64,000 bases of DNA, from assembly GCF_021648885.1 (NCBI RefSeq), contig NZ_JAKJHZ010000006.1, forward strand, positions 186,001-250,000, in the 5' to 3' direction. Numbering within the stretch: the stretch's first letter is position 1; every line of letters begins with the position of its first letter. A program made the translations under genes and the position numbers. This document shows, in pieces, positions 46,187-55,406 of this stretch. The DNA comes from Nocardioides potassii. GTDB lineage: Bacteria; Actinomycetota; Actinomycetes; Propionibacteriales; Nocardioidaceae. Under the pieces are notes generated by a model, which saw nothing but the letters and a program-made list of their open reading frames with translations, did no database searches and was not told where the DNA came from.

Positions 46187-47512
46187 TCACCAGCTCGTGT
46201 AGAGCAGGTGCTCCACCACGAGCGCCGTGAGCACCTGCAGGCCCAGGCCCCAGCGCAGCCACCCGCCCGGGAGCAGCGAGAGCGACACAGTGAGCCACGG
46301 GACGAACGGCAGCCAGATCCGCTCGACCTCGGCCTTCGACATCCGGCTCAGGTCGGCCAGCGCGATGGCGAGCGCCGCCGCACCCGCCAGCACGGCGACC
46401 GTGCGGGAGGGCCCGATGTGCCGACGGGCCGCGACGGCGAGGCCAGCCCCGAGCAGCGGCCCTCCGGACACGAGTAGCGCCCCGAGGTTGCCCCACACCC
46501 AGTAGGAGAACGGGCGGGTCGAGGCAAGGCCCGCCCAGTAGCGGTCGTGCAGCACCGGATAGGCCCCCCACCACGAGAAGCCGAGCACGGCGAAGCCCAG
46601 CACGACGGCGAGCGCAGCGGCCGCAGCGACGGGCAGGGGCCACCACGACCGGGCCAGCCAGAGCACTGCCAAGGCGAGGATCCCGAGCAGCGGCAGGCCG
46701 TAGGAGCTCATCACGCACCAGCCGAGCAGCAGCCCGGCCACGACGCCCCATCCCACGAGACGGCCGCGCACGGTCGACGTCGCGGACGCCGCGAGGGCCG
46801 CGAGCCCCCACGCGGCGCAGGCGGCGAAGACCGCGTCGGCCGAGACGGCGAGGAACACCGCGGCCGGGGAGAGGACGAGGAACGGAGCGGCGAGCCGCCC
46901 GAACCCCTCCGCACCCAGGAGCCGGAGGGTCACGAGGGTCGCCAGCGGGATGGTCGCCGCGATCGTGACGATGACCAGCGCCGACACGAGGTCGCCGCCG
47001 AGCCCGAGCCGCACCAGCGCGACGTGGAACAGCACGGCCCCCGGCGGGTGTCCGGCGAGGTGGATCGGCCAGTTGTCGGGCGCGGTGTAGGGGATGCGGT
47101 CGACGTACTCCCGCAGCATCGCCGGGACGTCGGTGATCTCGCGGGCCGTGACCATGTACTCGCTCGGGCTCGTCATCACCCGGGTCAGCCCGACCTCGCC
47201 GTCCACCAGTGCGAGGGCGACGAGCCACACCAGCCCGACGACGTACGACGTCAGCAGCAGGCGCCGCCACGACAGCGTGCGGGCCAGGTGCTCACCTCGC
47301 CACACGCCCGCGACCGCGACCAGGACGGCCAGCACGGAGGTCGCCGACCAGCGCACGTCCACGAAGCCGTGGAGCGGTGGCAGGCCGACCATGTCGCTGC
47401 GCGCATCGACGTCCCACCCGGTGAGGGGCGGTACGACGAAGGACGCGACGACGACCACGACCGCCACCGCCAGACCGGTCGCTGCGCGTGGGGCGAGGCG
47501 GTCGCGGCTCAT
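46187..47512 (-). CDS. Polytopic membrane protein, possible GT-C glycosyltransferase-like
   Basis: A 441-residue protein with about eleven or twelve hydrophobic segments. After the second helix there is a long extracytoplasmic loop with DVDARSDM and later ITDVPAMLREYVDRIPYTAPDNWPIHLAGHPPG, a pattern seen in membrane mannosyl/arabinosyl-type transferases using lipid-linked sugars. The divergent operon starts with a family 2 glycosyltransferase, which supports a glycolipid or cell-wall role, but the activity is not established. Confidence 0.75.
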   Translation of the reverse strand: MSRDRLAPRAATGLAVAVVVVVASFVVPPLTGWDVDARSDMVGLPPLHGFVDVRWSATSVLAVLVAVAGVWRGEHLARTLSWRRLLLTSYVVGLVWLVALALVDGEVGLTRVMTSPSEYMVTAREITDVPAMLREYVDRIPYTAPDNWPIHLAGHPPGAVLFHVALVRLGLGGDLVSALVIVTIAATIPLATLVTLRLLGAEGFGRLAAPFLVLSPAAVFLAVSADAVFAACAAWGLAALAASATSTVRGRLVGWGVVAGLLLGWCVMSSYGLPLLGILALAVLWLARSWWPLPVAAAAALAVVLGFAVLGFSWWGAYPVLHDRYWAGLASTRPFSYWVWGNLGALLVSGGPLLGAGLAVAARRHIGPSRTVAVLAGAAALAIALADLSRMSKAEVERIWLPFVPWLTVSLSLLPGGWLRWGLGLQVLTALVVEHLLYTSW

Positions 47513-47625
47513 GCCGACACCCTAGGGACGCGGCCTGAGGCGACGGCGGCGGCGACGCACACGTCATTGGTTCGTAAGGGTGAGAAGGATGGTCCAACGT
47601 CTGCTGCTCTGGCAGCGTCGAGGAC

Positions 47626-48282
47626 GTGACAACCTGCGACCTCGTGCTGCCGTGCAAGGACGAAGCACCGGCCCTGCGCACGCTCCTCCCGCGTGTCCCC
47701 CGCACCTTCTCGGTGATCGTCGTCGACAACGGCTCGCGCGACGACACCGCCGACGTCGCCCGGGCCCTGGGTGCGCGCCTGGTGCGAGAGACGACGCCGG
47801 GGTACGGCGCCGCGGTGCACGCGGGTGTCGAGGCGGCCACCTCCGACTACGTCGCCGTGATGGACGGGGACGGCTCCTTCGACCCCGACCAGCTGCTCCC
47901 CCTGCTCGCCGACGTCGCCTCCGGGCGCGCCGACATCGCCATCGGCCGGCGTCGACCGGTCCGACGCGGGGTGTGGCCGTGGCACGCCCGCGCCGGCAAC
48001 GCGCTGATCGCGACGTGGCTGCGCCACCGCATCCGGATGGACGCCCACGACATCGCACCCATGCGCGTGTGCCGGCGGCAGGCGTTGCTCGACCTCGGGC
48101 TGCAGGACCGCCGCTTCGGCTACCCCGTCGAGCTGCTGCAGGCGATCACCGTCGCCGGCTGGCGGGTCAGCGAGCACGACGTCGACTACCACCCACGCGC
48201 CGCAGGGACGCGGTCGAAGGTCTCGGGCTCGGTGGTCGGCACCGCGCGCACGGCGCGCGACTTCTGGCGGGTGCTGCGGTGA
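47626..48282 (+). CDS. Family 2 glycosyltransferase
   Basis: A 218-residue GT-A enzyme: DLVLPCKDEAPALRTLLPRV, VVDNGSRDDTADVA, the metal-binding AVMDGDGSFDPDQLLPLL (DXD-like) and GRRRPVRRGVWPWHARAGN. It lacks C-terminal membrane helices and resembles small dolichol-phosphate-mannose-synthase-like transferases. First gene of a seven-gene unit with four-base overlaps; GTG start. Substrate unknown. Confidence 0.9.
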   Translation: MTTCDLVLPCKDEAPALRTLLPRVPRTFSVIVVDNGSRDDTADVARALGARLVRETTPGYGAAVHAGVEAATSDYVAVMDGDGSFDPDQLLPLLADVASGRADIAIGRRRPVRRGVWPWHARAGNALIATWLRHRIRMDAHDIAPMRVCRRQALLDLGLQDRRFGYPVELLQAITVAGWRVSEHDVDYHPRAAGTRSKVSGSVVGTARTARDFWRVLR

Positions 48283-48929
48283 AGGTGCTGCTCGTCGCCA
48301 AGGCCCCGGTTGCCGGGCGGGTGAAGACGCGGCTGGGGGCTCTTGTCGGCCACGACGCCGCGGCGGACCTCGCCGCCGCCGCCCTGCTCGACACCCTCGA
48401 CGCGTGCCGGGCGACCGGTGCCGGCGGTCACCTCAGCCTCGACGGCGACGTCGCCGACGCGGTCCGCGGCGCCGAGGTCGCGGCCGCGCTCGAAGGCTGG
48501 ACCGTCACCCCGCAGCGCGGCGACGACTTCGCGGCGCGGCTCGTCGCTGCTCACCGCGACGCCGGGGACGGGGTCGTGGTGCAGATCGGGATGGACACCC
48601 CGCAGGTCACCGCCGCAGCACTGGTCGACGTCGTCGACGCGATGGCCGACCACGACGCCGTGCTGGCACCCGCGACCGACGGCGGCTGGTGGGCGCTGGC
48701 TCGCCGGCGCGCGGACGTCGTACGGCACCTGCGGGAGGTGCCGATGTCGAGCGACCGGACCTTCGACGAGACCCAGGCCGCGCTCGAACGAGCGGGCGCC
48801 CGGGTGACGCACGGCGCCTCGATGACCGACGTGGACGAGGTGGCCGACGCCGACCTCGTCGCCTCGCTCGCACCGGGGACGCGGTTCGCGGAGGCGTGGC
48901 GGGCGCTCCGGGCGGGGGCGGCGTCGTGA
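48279..48929 (+). CDS. DUF2064/TIGR04282-type nucleotidyl- or glycosyl-transferase-fold protein
   Basis: A 216-residue protein starting VKVLLVAKAPVAGRVKTRLG, the sugar-nucleotide-transferase-like N terminus of DUF2064, with IGMDTPQVTAAAL and LAPATDGGWWALA downstream. This family regularly follows a GT2 gene in actinobacterial sugar or hopanoid-like clusters. GTG start overlaps the GT2 stop (GTGA). Probably activates or transfers a sugar in the same pathway. Confidence 0.88.
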   Translation: MKVLLVAKAPVAGRVKTRLGALVGHDAAADLAAAALLDTLDACRATGAGGHLSLDGDVADAVRGAEVAAALEGWTVTPQRGDDFAARLVAAHRDAGDGVVVQIGMDTPQVTAAALVDVVDAMADHDAVLAPATDGGWWALARRRADVVRHLREVPMSSDRTFDETQAALERAGARVTHGASMTDVDEVADADLVASLAPGTRFAEAWRALRAGAAS

Positions 48930-49564
48930 TCGAGCAGTCCTTCAGCGAGGTCTTCGCCAGTGCGCTCGGCGGTGCTCACACCGTCGTCGTCGGGATCGGC
49001 GACGAGCCGGTCGTCCTGCCGGTGCACCTCTGGAGCCGCGCGGCAGACGCACACGACCACACGCTCGTGGCGCTGTGCGACGGCCCGACCCTCGACATCG
49101 GGTGCGGTCCCGGGCGGCTCACCGAGGCCCTCGCGGCCCACGGACACCTCACCCTCGGCATCGACGTGGTGGCCGCCGCCGTCGCGATGACCGTCGACCG
49201 GGGCGTGCCCGCACTGCAGCGCGACGTCTTCGACCCGCTCCCGGGCGAGGGTCGCTGGCACACGGCGCTGCTCGCCGACGGCAACATCGGCATCGGCGGC
49301 GACCCGGTCCGGCTGCTGCGCCGGGTGCGCTCGCTGGTCGTGCCCGGCGGCCGCGTCGTCGTCGAGCTCGACGGGCCGGGCGCCGCGGTGGTGCAATGCT
49401 GGGCCTCGCTCCAGGCCAGCGGCCGCCGCAGCCGTCCCTTCCGCTGGGCGACGCTCGGCGTCGACGGCATCGCCCATGCGGCCGCCACCGCCGGACTGCG
49501 GGTCGTCGACACCCACCGCCTCGGCGAGCGGTGGGCGGCGGTGCTGTCGGAGGCGGTGGCATGA
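48926..49564 (+). CDS. SAM-dependent methyltransferase
   Basis: A 212-residue class I methyltransferase with GPTLDIGCGPGRLTEALAAHG (motif I) and LLADGNIGIGGDPVRLLRRV. It starts with an unusual 50-residue N-terminal part with HLWSRAADAHDH. GTG start overlaps the DUF2064 gene (GTGA) and the end overlaps the next start (ATGA). The acceptor is presumably a product of the upstream transferases. Confidence 0.88.
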   Translation: MIEQSFSEVFASALGGAHTVVVGIGDEPVVLPVHLWSRAADAHDHTLVALCDGPTLDIGCGPGRLTEALAAHGHLTLGIDVVAAAVAMTVDRGVPALQRDVFDPLPGEGRWHTALLADGNIGIGGDPVRLLRRVRSLVVPGGRVVVELDGPGAAVVQCWASLQASGRRSRPFRWATLGVDGIAHAAATAGLRVVDTHRLGERWAAVLSEAVA

Positions 49565-50739
49565 CAATGCGACTCGCACCCCCGTCCCCCGACCAGTTCA
49601 CGTCGCGACTCCGATCCCCCGCCGTCGCCGCACGCGTCGGCCTGTGGCTCGGCATCTGCTTCGGCACCTGCTTCGTCACCGGCCTGATCAGCCACTACGC
49701 GCAGCTCCCGGACCAGCCGATCCCCTTCCCGACCAGCCCGAGCTGGGGCTACCGCCTCACCCAGGGCCTCCACGTCGTCACGGGGACCGCCGCGATCCCG
49801 CTGCTCCTGGTCAAGCTGTGGTCGGTGCTGCCCAAGCTCTTCGAGGGCCTTCCGCTGCGCGACGTCCGCGCGCTCGTCCTCACCGGACTCGAGCGTGCCT
49901 CGATCGCGGTCCTGGTGGCCTCGGCGATCTTCCAGCTCGCGACCGGGCTCGCCAACGCCGCCCAGTGGTACCCGTGGTCCGCCTTCTCCTTCCGCACCAC
50001 CCACTACGCGATCGCGTGGGTCGCGATCGGCGCGCTCGTCGTGCACGTCGCGGTCAAGCTGCCGGTCATCCGCGACGTGCTCACGAGCGACATCGACGCG
50101 ACCTCGCGCGACCGCGCGACGGCCGCGACTGACACGCCAGGCGTCCTGTCACGCCGCGCCCTCGTGCGTACGACGTTCGCTGCCGCCGCGGTCACCGCGC
50201 TCGCGACGGCCGGCAGCACCGTGCCGTGGCTGCGTCGGGTGTCGGTCTTCGCGGTCCGCACCGGCGAGGGCCCCGGCGGCGTACCGATCAACAAGTCGGC
50301 GCGGGCCGCCCGCGTCGAGGAGTCCGCGACGTCGGCCGACTGGCGGCTCGAGGTGGTCGTCGACGGGAGCACCGCAGCCTCGCTGTCGTACGACGACCTG
50401 CGCGCGATGCCGCAGCACACCGCCGACCTCCCGATCGCCTGCGTCGAGGGCTGGAGCGCGCAGGGGACCTGGTCCGGCGTCCGGCTGGTCGACCTGCTCG
50501 CCTCGGCCGGTGCACCGGCGGACCGCGACGTGGCCGTCACGTCGCTGCAGGAGTCGGGGCCCTACCGCCGGACCACGCTCCCGGCGAACTTCGCCGCCGA
50601 CCCGCGCACGCTGCTCGCGCTCGACCTGTCCGGCGAGCCGCTCGCCCTCGACCACGGCTACCCCTGCCGGCTGATCGCGCCCGACCGCCCGGGCGTGCTG
50701 CAGACGAAGTGGTTGTCCCGTCTCGAGGTCTCGACATGA
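49561..50739 (+). CDS. Molybdopterin-dependent oxidoreductase with N-terminal cytochrome b561-like domain
   Basis: A 392-residue fusion. Residues about 25-225 have five hydrophobic helices with His45, His71, His148 and His162, the likely heme ligands of a cytochrome b-type membrane module. Residues about 230-392 form a sulfite-oxidase-type molybdenum-cofactor domain, with the Mo-ligating-type Cys294 in PIACVEGWSA and the SYDDLRAMPQHTADL and GYPCRLIAPDRPG segments. Electrons likely pass from Mo through heme to the quinone pool. The ATG overlaps the methyltransferase stop. Substrate unknown. Confidence 0.9.
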   Translation: MTMRLAPPSPDQFTSRLRSPAVAARVGLWLGICFGTCFVTGLISHYAQLPDQPIPFPTSPSWGYRLTQGLHVVTGTAAIPLLLVKLWSVLPKLFEGLPLRDVRALVLTGLERASIAVLVASAIFQLATGLANAAQWYPWSAFSFRTTHYAIAWVAIGALVVHVAVKLPVIRDVLTSDIDATSRDRATAATDTPGVLSRRALVRTTFAAAAVTALATAGSTVPWLRRVSVFAVRTGEGPGGVPINKSARAARVEESATSADWRLEVVVDGSTAASLSYDDLRAMPQHTADLPIACVEGWSAQGTWSGVRLVDLLASAGAPADRDVAVTSLQESGPYRRTTLPANFAADPRTLLALDLSGEPLALDHGYPCRLIAPDRPGVLQTKWLSRLEVST

Positions 50740-51167
50740 AGCCCACCCCGCGAAAAGCGATGCGGCTCGCGCTCGGCGCAGTCGGGCTGCTGGTCGGGAT
50801 CTACGGGGCCGTCCTGCTGCTCACCCGGCAGGACCCGCGCCAGTGGCTCGAGGTCGCCATCTGGTTCGGCGTGGGCGTGCTCGCGCACGACGTCGTGCTG
50901 TCGGGGCTGCTGATCGGCGTGTGCCTGCTCGGTGGCCGGTTCCTGCCGCCGCCGTGGCGCGCGCCGGCGACGATCGCCCTGGTCGTGTGGGGCACGCTGA
51001 CGGTCGCGACCGTGCCCGTGCTGACCCGGGCGGGCGCCCGTGCCGACAACGCGACGCTGCTCGACCGGCCCTACGCCGCGACGTGGTGGGCGATGACTGG
51101 CATCGTGGTCGTCCTCGTGGCCGTCGCCGGGCTCGTCCGCTCCCGCCGGTCGCACGAGGAGGGGTGA
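50736..51167 (+). CDS. Small polytopic membrane protein
   Basis: A 143-residue protein with four membrane helices (about 10-28, 42-65, 75-93 and 115-135) and polar ends. Translationally coupled to the Mo oxidoreductase (ATGA), so it may be its accessory subunit. No catalytic residue is visible and the family is not recognised. Confidence 0.75.
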   Translation: MKPTPRKAMRLALGAVGLLVGIYGAVLLLTRQDPRQWLEVAIWFGVGVLAHDVVLSGLLIGVCLLGGRFLPPPWRAPATIALVVWGTLTVATVPVLTRAGARADNATLLDRPYAATWWAMTGIVVVLVAVAGLVRSRRSHEEG

Positions 51168-51171
51168 GCCG

Positions 51172-51917
<746 letters not shown>

Positions 51918-51921
<4 letters not shown>

Positions 51922-53060
51922 GTGACCTCGCCGAGATCTGGCTCGTCGCCATCGGCAGCGGCGTCACCGTCGGGCTGCTCGGGCTGCTCGCCGGCTGGGC
52001 GCTGCGCCACCGCTCGCTGCGGTGGCAGCTGCTCGTCGTGGGTGTGGTCACCACGGTGACGGTCCTGCTCGGGGTTCAGGTCATCTCGCGGCGGATGCTG
52101 ATCTCCGACCACGACCGGTCGGTCGTGCTGATCGTGACGAGCGCCGCCGCCGTGGTCTCGCTCGCGGTCGCCCTCGGCCTGGCGGCCGCCTTGGCGCGGT
52201 GGTCGCAGTCGCTGCGCGAGGAGGTACGACGCGTCGGCGACGGCGGCGCGGTGGTCGCCGAGCGCCGCTACCCGGCCGAGCTCCAGGGGCTGGCGACGGA
52301 GCTCGCCGACGCGAACCGGCGCCTGGCCGAGGCCCGTGAGCGCGAGCAGCGGCTCGAGGACTCGCGGCGCGAGCTGGTCTCGTGGGTCTCCCACGACCTC
52401 CGCACGCCGCTCGCCGGGATCCGGGCGATGGCCGAGGCGCTCGAGGACGGCGTCGCCGTCGACCCCACCCGCTACCACCGGCAGATCCGTGGCGAGGTCG
52501 ACCGGATGGTGCTGATGGTCGACGACCTCTTCGAGCTCTCCCGGATCCACGCCGGCCAGCTCGTCGTCGAGCCGCAGGCGGTGTCGCTCGGCGACCTCGT
52601 CAGCGAGGCGCTCGCCGCGGCCGACCCGGTCGCCCGCGCCCGCGGCGTGCGCCTCGACGGCGAGGTCCCCCACGGCCTCCAGGTCGACGCCGACCCCGCC
52701 GGGTTGTCACGCGTGCTGGCCAACCTGATCGTCAACGGCATCCGGCACACGCCCGCCGATGGCTCGGTGCACGTCCTCGCCCGGCCGGTGGACGACGGCG
52801 TCGAGCTCGCCGTGACCGACGGTTGCGGCGGGATCGCCGACGACGCCCGCGACCGGCTGTTCGACGTCGGCTACCGCGGCACGGCGGCGCGCACCCCCGA
52901 GGGCGGCGAGCTGCAGGACGTCCACACCGCCCGGGCCGGGCTCGGCCTCGCGATCGTCAAAGGCATCGTCGAGGCACACCACGGCCGGGTCGCGGTCGAG
53001 AACGTCCCGACGGCCGCCGGTCTCGCCGGCTGCCGCTTCCGGGTCGTCCTCCCCGCCTGA
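51918..53060 (+). CDS. Sensor histidine kinase (two membrane helices)
   Basis: A 380-residue kinase. Helices at about 8-26 and 33-54, and 70-92, surround a short periplasmic part; a HAMP-like linker and coiled coil follow; His at SWVSHDLRTPLAG is the phosphoacceptor; and the ATPase has NLIVNGIRHTPADGSVHV, DGCGGI and AGLGLAIVKGIVEAHHG. Partner of the OmpR-type regulator by ATGA overlap. Its short sensor region suggests intramembrane or cytoplasmic input. Confidence 0.93.
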
Positions 53061-53083
53061 TCCGCCGCCCCGACCGCGGGCCT

Positions 53084-54499
53084 TCACTGGGTATCTAGGG
53101 ATGTTCTGGTAGGCGATCCGGCCTCCGGACCTACCATTTCGTCCCTAGATACCCCGCCTTGACGGCGGGTGGACGCCATCAGGAGGACGACGCCGACGAC
53201 GGCGGCGATGAGCGAGGCCAGCAGGATCGCGATCTTCGCCTCCTCGGTCAGCAGGTCCGCGCCCGGGAAGGACAGCCCGGCGATGAAGATCGAGACGGTG
53301 AACCCGATGCCGCCGACCGCGCCGAGGCCGAGGACCATCGGCCAGGTGGTGTCCTCGGGCAGCCGCCCGAGCCCCAGCCGTACGGCCGCGAACGACGCCA
53401 GGAAGATCCCGACCGGCTTGCCGAGCACCAGCCCCAGCACGATGCCGATGCCGACCGGTTCGGTGAAGACCTTGCCGATCGCGCCCAGCTCGACGCCGGC
53501 GTTGGCGAGCGCGAAGACCGGCAGGACGACGTACGACGACACCGGGTGCAGCGTGGCCTGGAGCCGCTCGACGACGGACACCGACTCCTTGAGGAGGAAC
53601 CGCAGCTTCGCGAGCTCGTCGGGGTCGAGGTGGTGGTCGCGCAGCGCCTCGCGGGCGTACTTGCGGGAGACGTCCTCCTTGAGCAGCGGCGAGGCGGGCG
53701 CGAGCAGGCCGATCGCGACGCCGGCCAGCGTGGCGTGCACCCCCGACTCGAGCAGCGCGAACCACACGCCGACGCCGAGGACGGCGTAGACCACGACCGT
53801 CCAGATGCGCAGCGCCTTGGCCACGGCCATCGCGGCGAGCAGGGCCAGGGCGATCGCGAGCCAGCCGAGCGACAGGTCGGAGGTGTAGAAGACCGCGATC
53901 ACGAGGATCGCGCCGATGTCGTCGACGATCGCCAGCGTCAGCAGGAAGAGCCGCGCGGACGACGGGATCCGCCGGCCCAGGATGCCGAGCACCCCCACCG
54001 CGAAGGCGATGTCGGTCGCCATCGGGATGCCCCAGCCCGCGCTGCCGTCGCTGCCGGGCGGGTTGAGCGCGAGGTAGATCCCGGCCGGGACGACCATCCC
54101 GCCGATCGCGGCGACGATCGGCAGGGCCGCGGTCTTCGGGTCCCGCAGGTCGCCGTTGACCAGCTCGTACTTGATCTCCAGGCCGACGACGAAGAAGAAG
54201 ACGACCATGAGCGCGTCGTTGACCCAGTGCTGCAGCGACTCGTCGAGGTGCAGCGGGCCGACGTCGAGGACGAGGTGCGTGTGCCACAGGGAGTCGTACG
54301 ACGACGCCCACGGGCTGTTGGCCCACAGCAGCGCGACCGCCGCGGCGAGCAGCAGGAGGAGCGAGCCGGCCGCCTCGACCCGGAGGAACTCGCGCACCGG
54401 CCGCGCGACCAGCCTCGCCAGTGGTCGGTCGCTCGCGGTGTAGGAGGGGCCGGACTGCCAGAGCTCGTCGGGCGCGCGGCGGGGAGGGGTGGAGGCCAT
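53084..54499 (-). CDS. nhaA: Na+/H+ antiporter NhaA
   Basis: A 471-residue antiporter with about twelve helices. Landmarks are LLLAAAVALLWANSPW, FFFVVGLEIKYELVNGDLRDPKTAALP, ATDIAFAVGVLGILGRRIP (with the two transport Asp residues of NhaA in this block) and GLVLGKPVGIFLASF. It exports sodium at alkaline pH or high salt. The last 22 or so residues after MASTRRQ are encoded by a long palindrome, so the true ancestral end was probably earlier. Convergent with the kinase gene. Confidence 0.95.
   Translation of the reverse strand: MASTPPRRAPDELWQSGPSYTASDRPLARLVARPVREFLRVEAAGSLLLLLAAAVALLWANSPWASSYDSLWHTHLVLDVGPLHLDESLQHWVNDALMVVFFFVVGLEIKYELVNGDLRDPKTAALPIVAAIGGMVVPAGIYLALNPPGSDGSAGWGIPMATDIAFAVGVLGILGRRIPSSARLFLLTLAIVDDIGAILVIAVFYTSDLSLGWLAIALALLAAMAVAKALRIWTVVVYAVLGVGVWFALLESGVHATLAGVAIGLLAPASPLLKEDVSRKYAREALRDHHLDPDELAKLRFLLKESVSVVERLQATLHPVSSYVVLPVFALANAGVELGAIGKVFTEPVGIGIVLGLVLGKPVGIFLASFAAVRLGLGRLPEDTTWPMVLGLGAVGGIGFTVSIFIAGLSFPGADLLTEEAKIAILLASLIAAVVGVVLLMASTRRQGGVSRDEMVGPEAGSPTRTSLDTQ
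53089..53154. repeat. Three-tier palindrome at the nhaA 3' end
   Basis: GGGTATCTAGGGA (53089-53101) and TCCCTAGATACCC (53142-53154) pair perfectly over 13 bp. After five unpaired bases on each side, TGGTAGG/CCTACCA add 7 bp (53107-53113 and 53130-53136), and TCCGG/CCGGA close a three-base loop. A single 66-bp hairpin with one copy in this window. It spans the 3' end of nhaA and can terminate both converging genes. Confidence 0.9.
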
Positions 54500-54674
54500 C
54501 GGGAGGTGCGTCCTTCCGGGGTGGTCGTCGACGTCATCACCGCGACTGCACGTCGCGGGCCGACCAGACTTCCCGGCTCACCTGTCCCCATTCTAGAGGG
54601 TGGCCGGACGGGCGGGGACGCGTTGGTAGGGTCGCTGACGTCAGCCCCCGGCGTACACCGAAGGATCGCTCCCC

Positions 54675-55079
54675 ATGTCTCACGCACCGATCAAGGACGA
54701 GGATCCCACGCTCGGCAAGCTCGTCATGGACGCGCAGCGCGACATCTCGACGCTCATCTCCAAGGAGATCGAGCTCGCCAAGAGCGAGCTGAAGGTCAGC
54801 GTCAAGCACGGTGGCGTGGGGATTGGCCTCTTCGCGGCCGCGGCCTTCCTCGGCCTCCTCGCGATCATCATGCTGTCGGTCTCGATCGCCTACTTCATCC
54901 ACTGGAACGGCAGCGGTCTCGACCTCCACTGGGCGTTCCTCATCGTCTTCGCGCTCTACCTGCTGATCGCCGGGCTGCTCGCCTTCATCGGCATCAAGCA
55001 GGTCAAGAAGGTCAAGGCGCCGGAGAAGGCGATCAAGCAGGGCAAGCAGATCCCCCAGGCCCTCAAGGGCAAGGGCTGA
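54675..55079 (+). CDS. Actinobacterial Holin-X family protein (DUF1469)
   Basis: A 134-residue protein with the Holin-X pattern: DISTLISKEIELAKSELKVS, two membrane helices (about 53-78 and 88-115) and a basic lysine-rich tail, KAIKQGKQIPQALKGKG. Despite the name, these chromosomal proteins are not phage holins in general and their role is unknown. ATG start, own promoter region of about 170 bases divergent from nhaA. Confidence 0.9.
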   Translation: MSHAPIKDEDPTLGKLVMDAQRDISTLISKEIELAKSELKVSVKHGGVGIGLFAAAAFLGLLAIIMLSVSIAYFIHWNGSGLDLHWAFLIVFALYLLIAGLLAFIGIKQVKKVKAPEKAIKQGKQIPQALKGKG

Positions 55080-55097
55080 CCCTCCGCCTCCCGGTGA

Positions 55098-55175
55098 TCG
55101 AGTAGCCGGCGAGGACGAGCCGCTCTACTGCCAGTCGGGTAGCCGGCGAGGAACGAGCCGGCGTATCGAGACCGA
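55098..55175. repeat. Two GTAGCCGGCGAGG-type repeat copies
   Basis: GTAGCCGGCGAGG occurs twice (about 55102 and 55139), each followed by a CGAGCCG segment that can pair with the GCCGGC core. The second copy is the fuller one, ending GCCGGCGTATCGAGACC. They stand before a run of three other palindromes in the same intergenic region. Confidence 0.6.
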
Positions 55176-55184
55176 CCTCTTCCG

Positions 55185-55238
55185 GAGCGGTGGTCCACCC
55201 ACATTCGCCGCGCTGGAACTGTGGCTCAGCCACCGCTC
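55185..55238. repeat. Palindrome, GAGCGGTGG family copy a
   Basis: GAGCGGTGG (55185-55193) and CCACCGCTC (55230-55238) pair over 9 bp, with CACA/TGTG and TTC/GAA pairings inside. It is a diverged version of the next palindrome. Confidence 0.8.
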
Positions 55239-55269
55239 GTCGGCGTGTCATCCACGACGCCCCGTAGGG

Positions 55270-55319
55270 GCGGTGGTCCAGCCACATTTCGGGCCCCAGG
55301 AATGTGGCTCCACCACCGC
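55270..55319. repeat. Palindrome, GCGGTGGT family copy b
   Basis: GCGGTGGT-CC-AGCCACATT on the left (55270-55288) and AATGTGGCT-CC-ACCACCGC on the right (55301-55319) pair perfectly apart from the two symmetric C bases; the loop is 12 bases. It is a 50-bp near-perfect palindrome closely related to copy a. Confidence 0.88.
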
Positions 55320-55334
55320 TGAGCGGGACGGACG

Positions 55335-55386
55335 GGCGGTGAGTGAGGGGGATTCCATTGCCCGAAAATGCCCCTCACCCACCGCC
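55335..55386. repeat. Palindrome, GGCGGTGAGTGAGGGG type
   Basis: GGCGGTGAGTGAGGGG (55335-55350) and CCCCTCACCCACCGCC (55371-55386) form a 16-bp stem with one mismatch; CATT/AATG extend it inside the 20-base loop. It ends 21 bases before the MarP stop and, with copies a and b, sits between converging genes. Confidence 0.85.
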
Positions 55387-55406
55387 GAGCGGGAGGACGT
55401 ACGGCG

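Noticed and set aside
54675..55079. Prophage marker (holin annotation)
   Set aside because: The Holin-X/DUF1469 family is chromosomal in most actinobacteria and no phage genes surround it.
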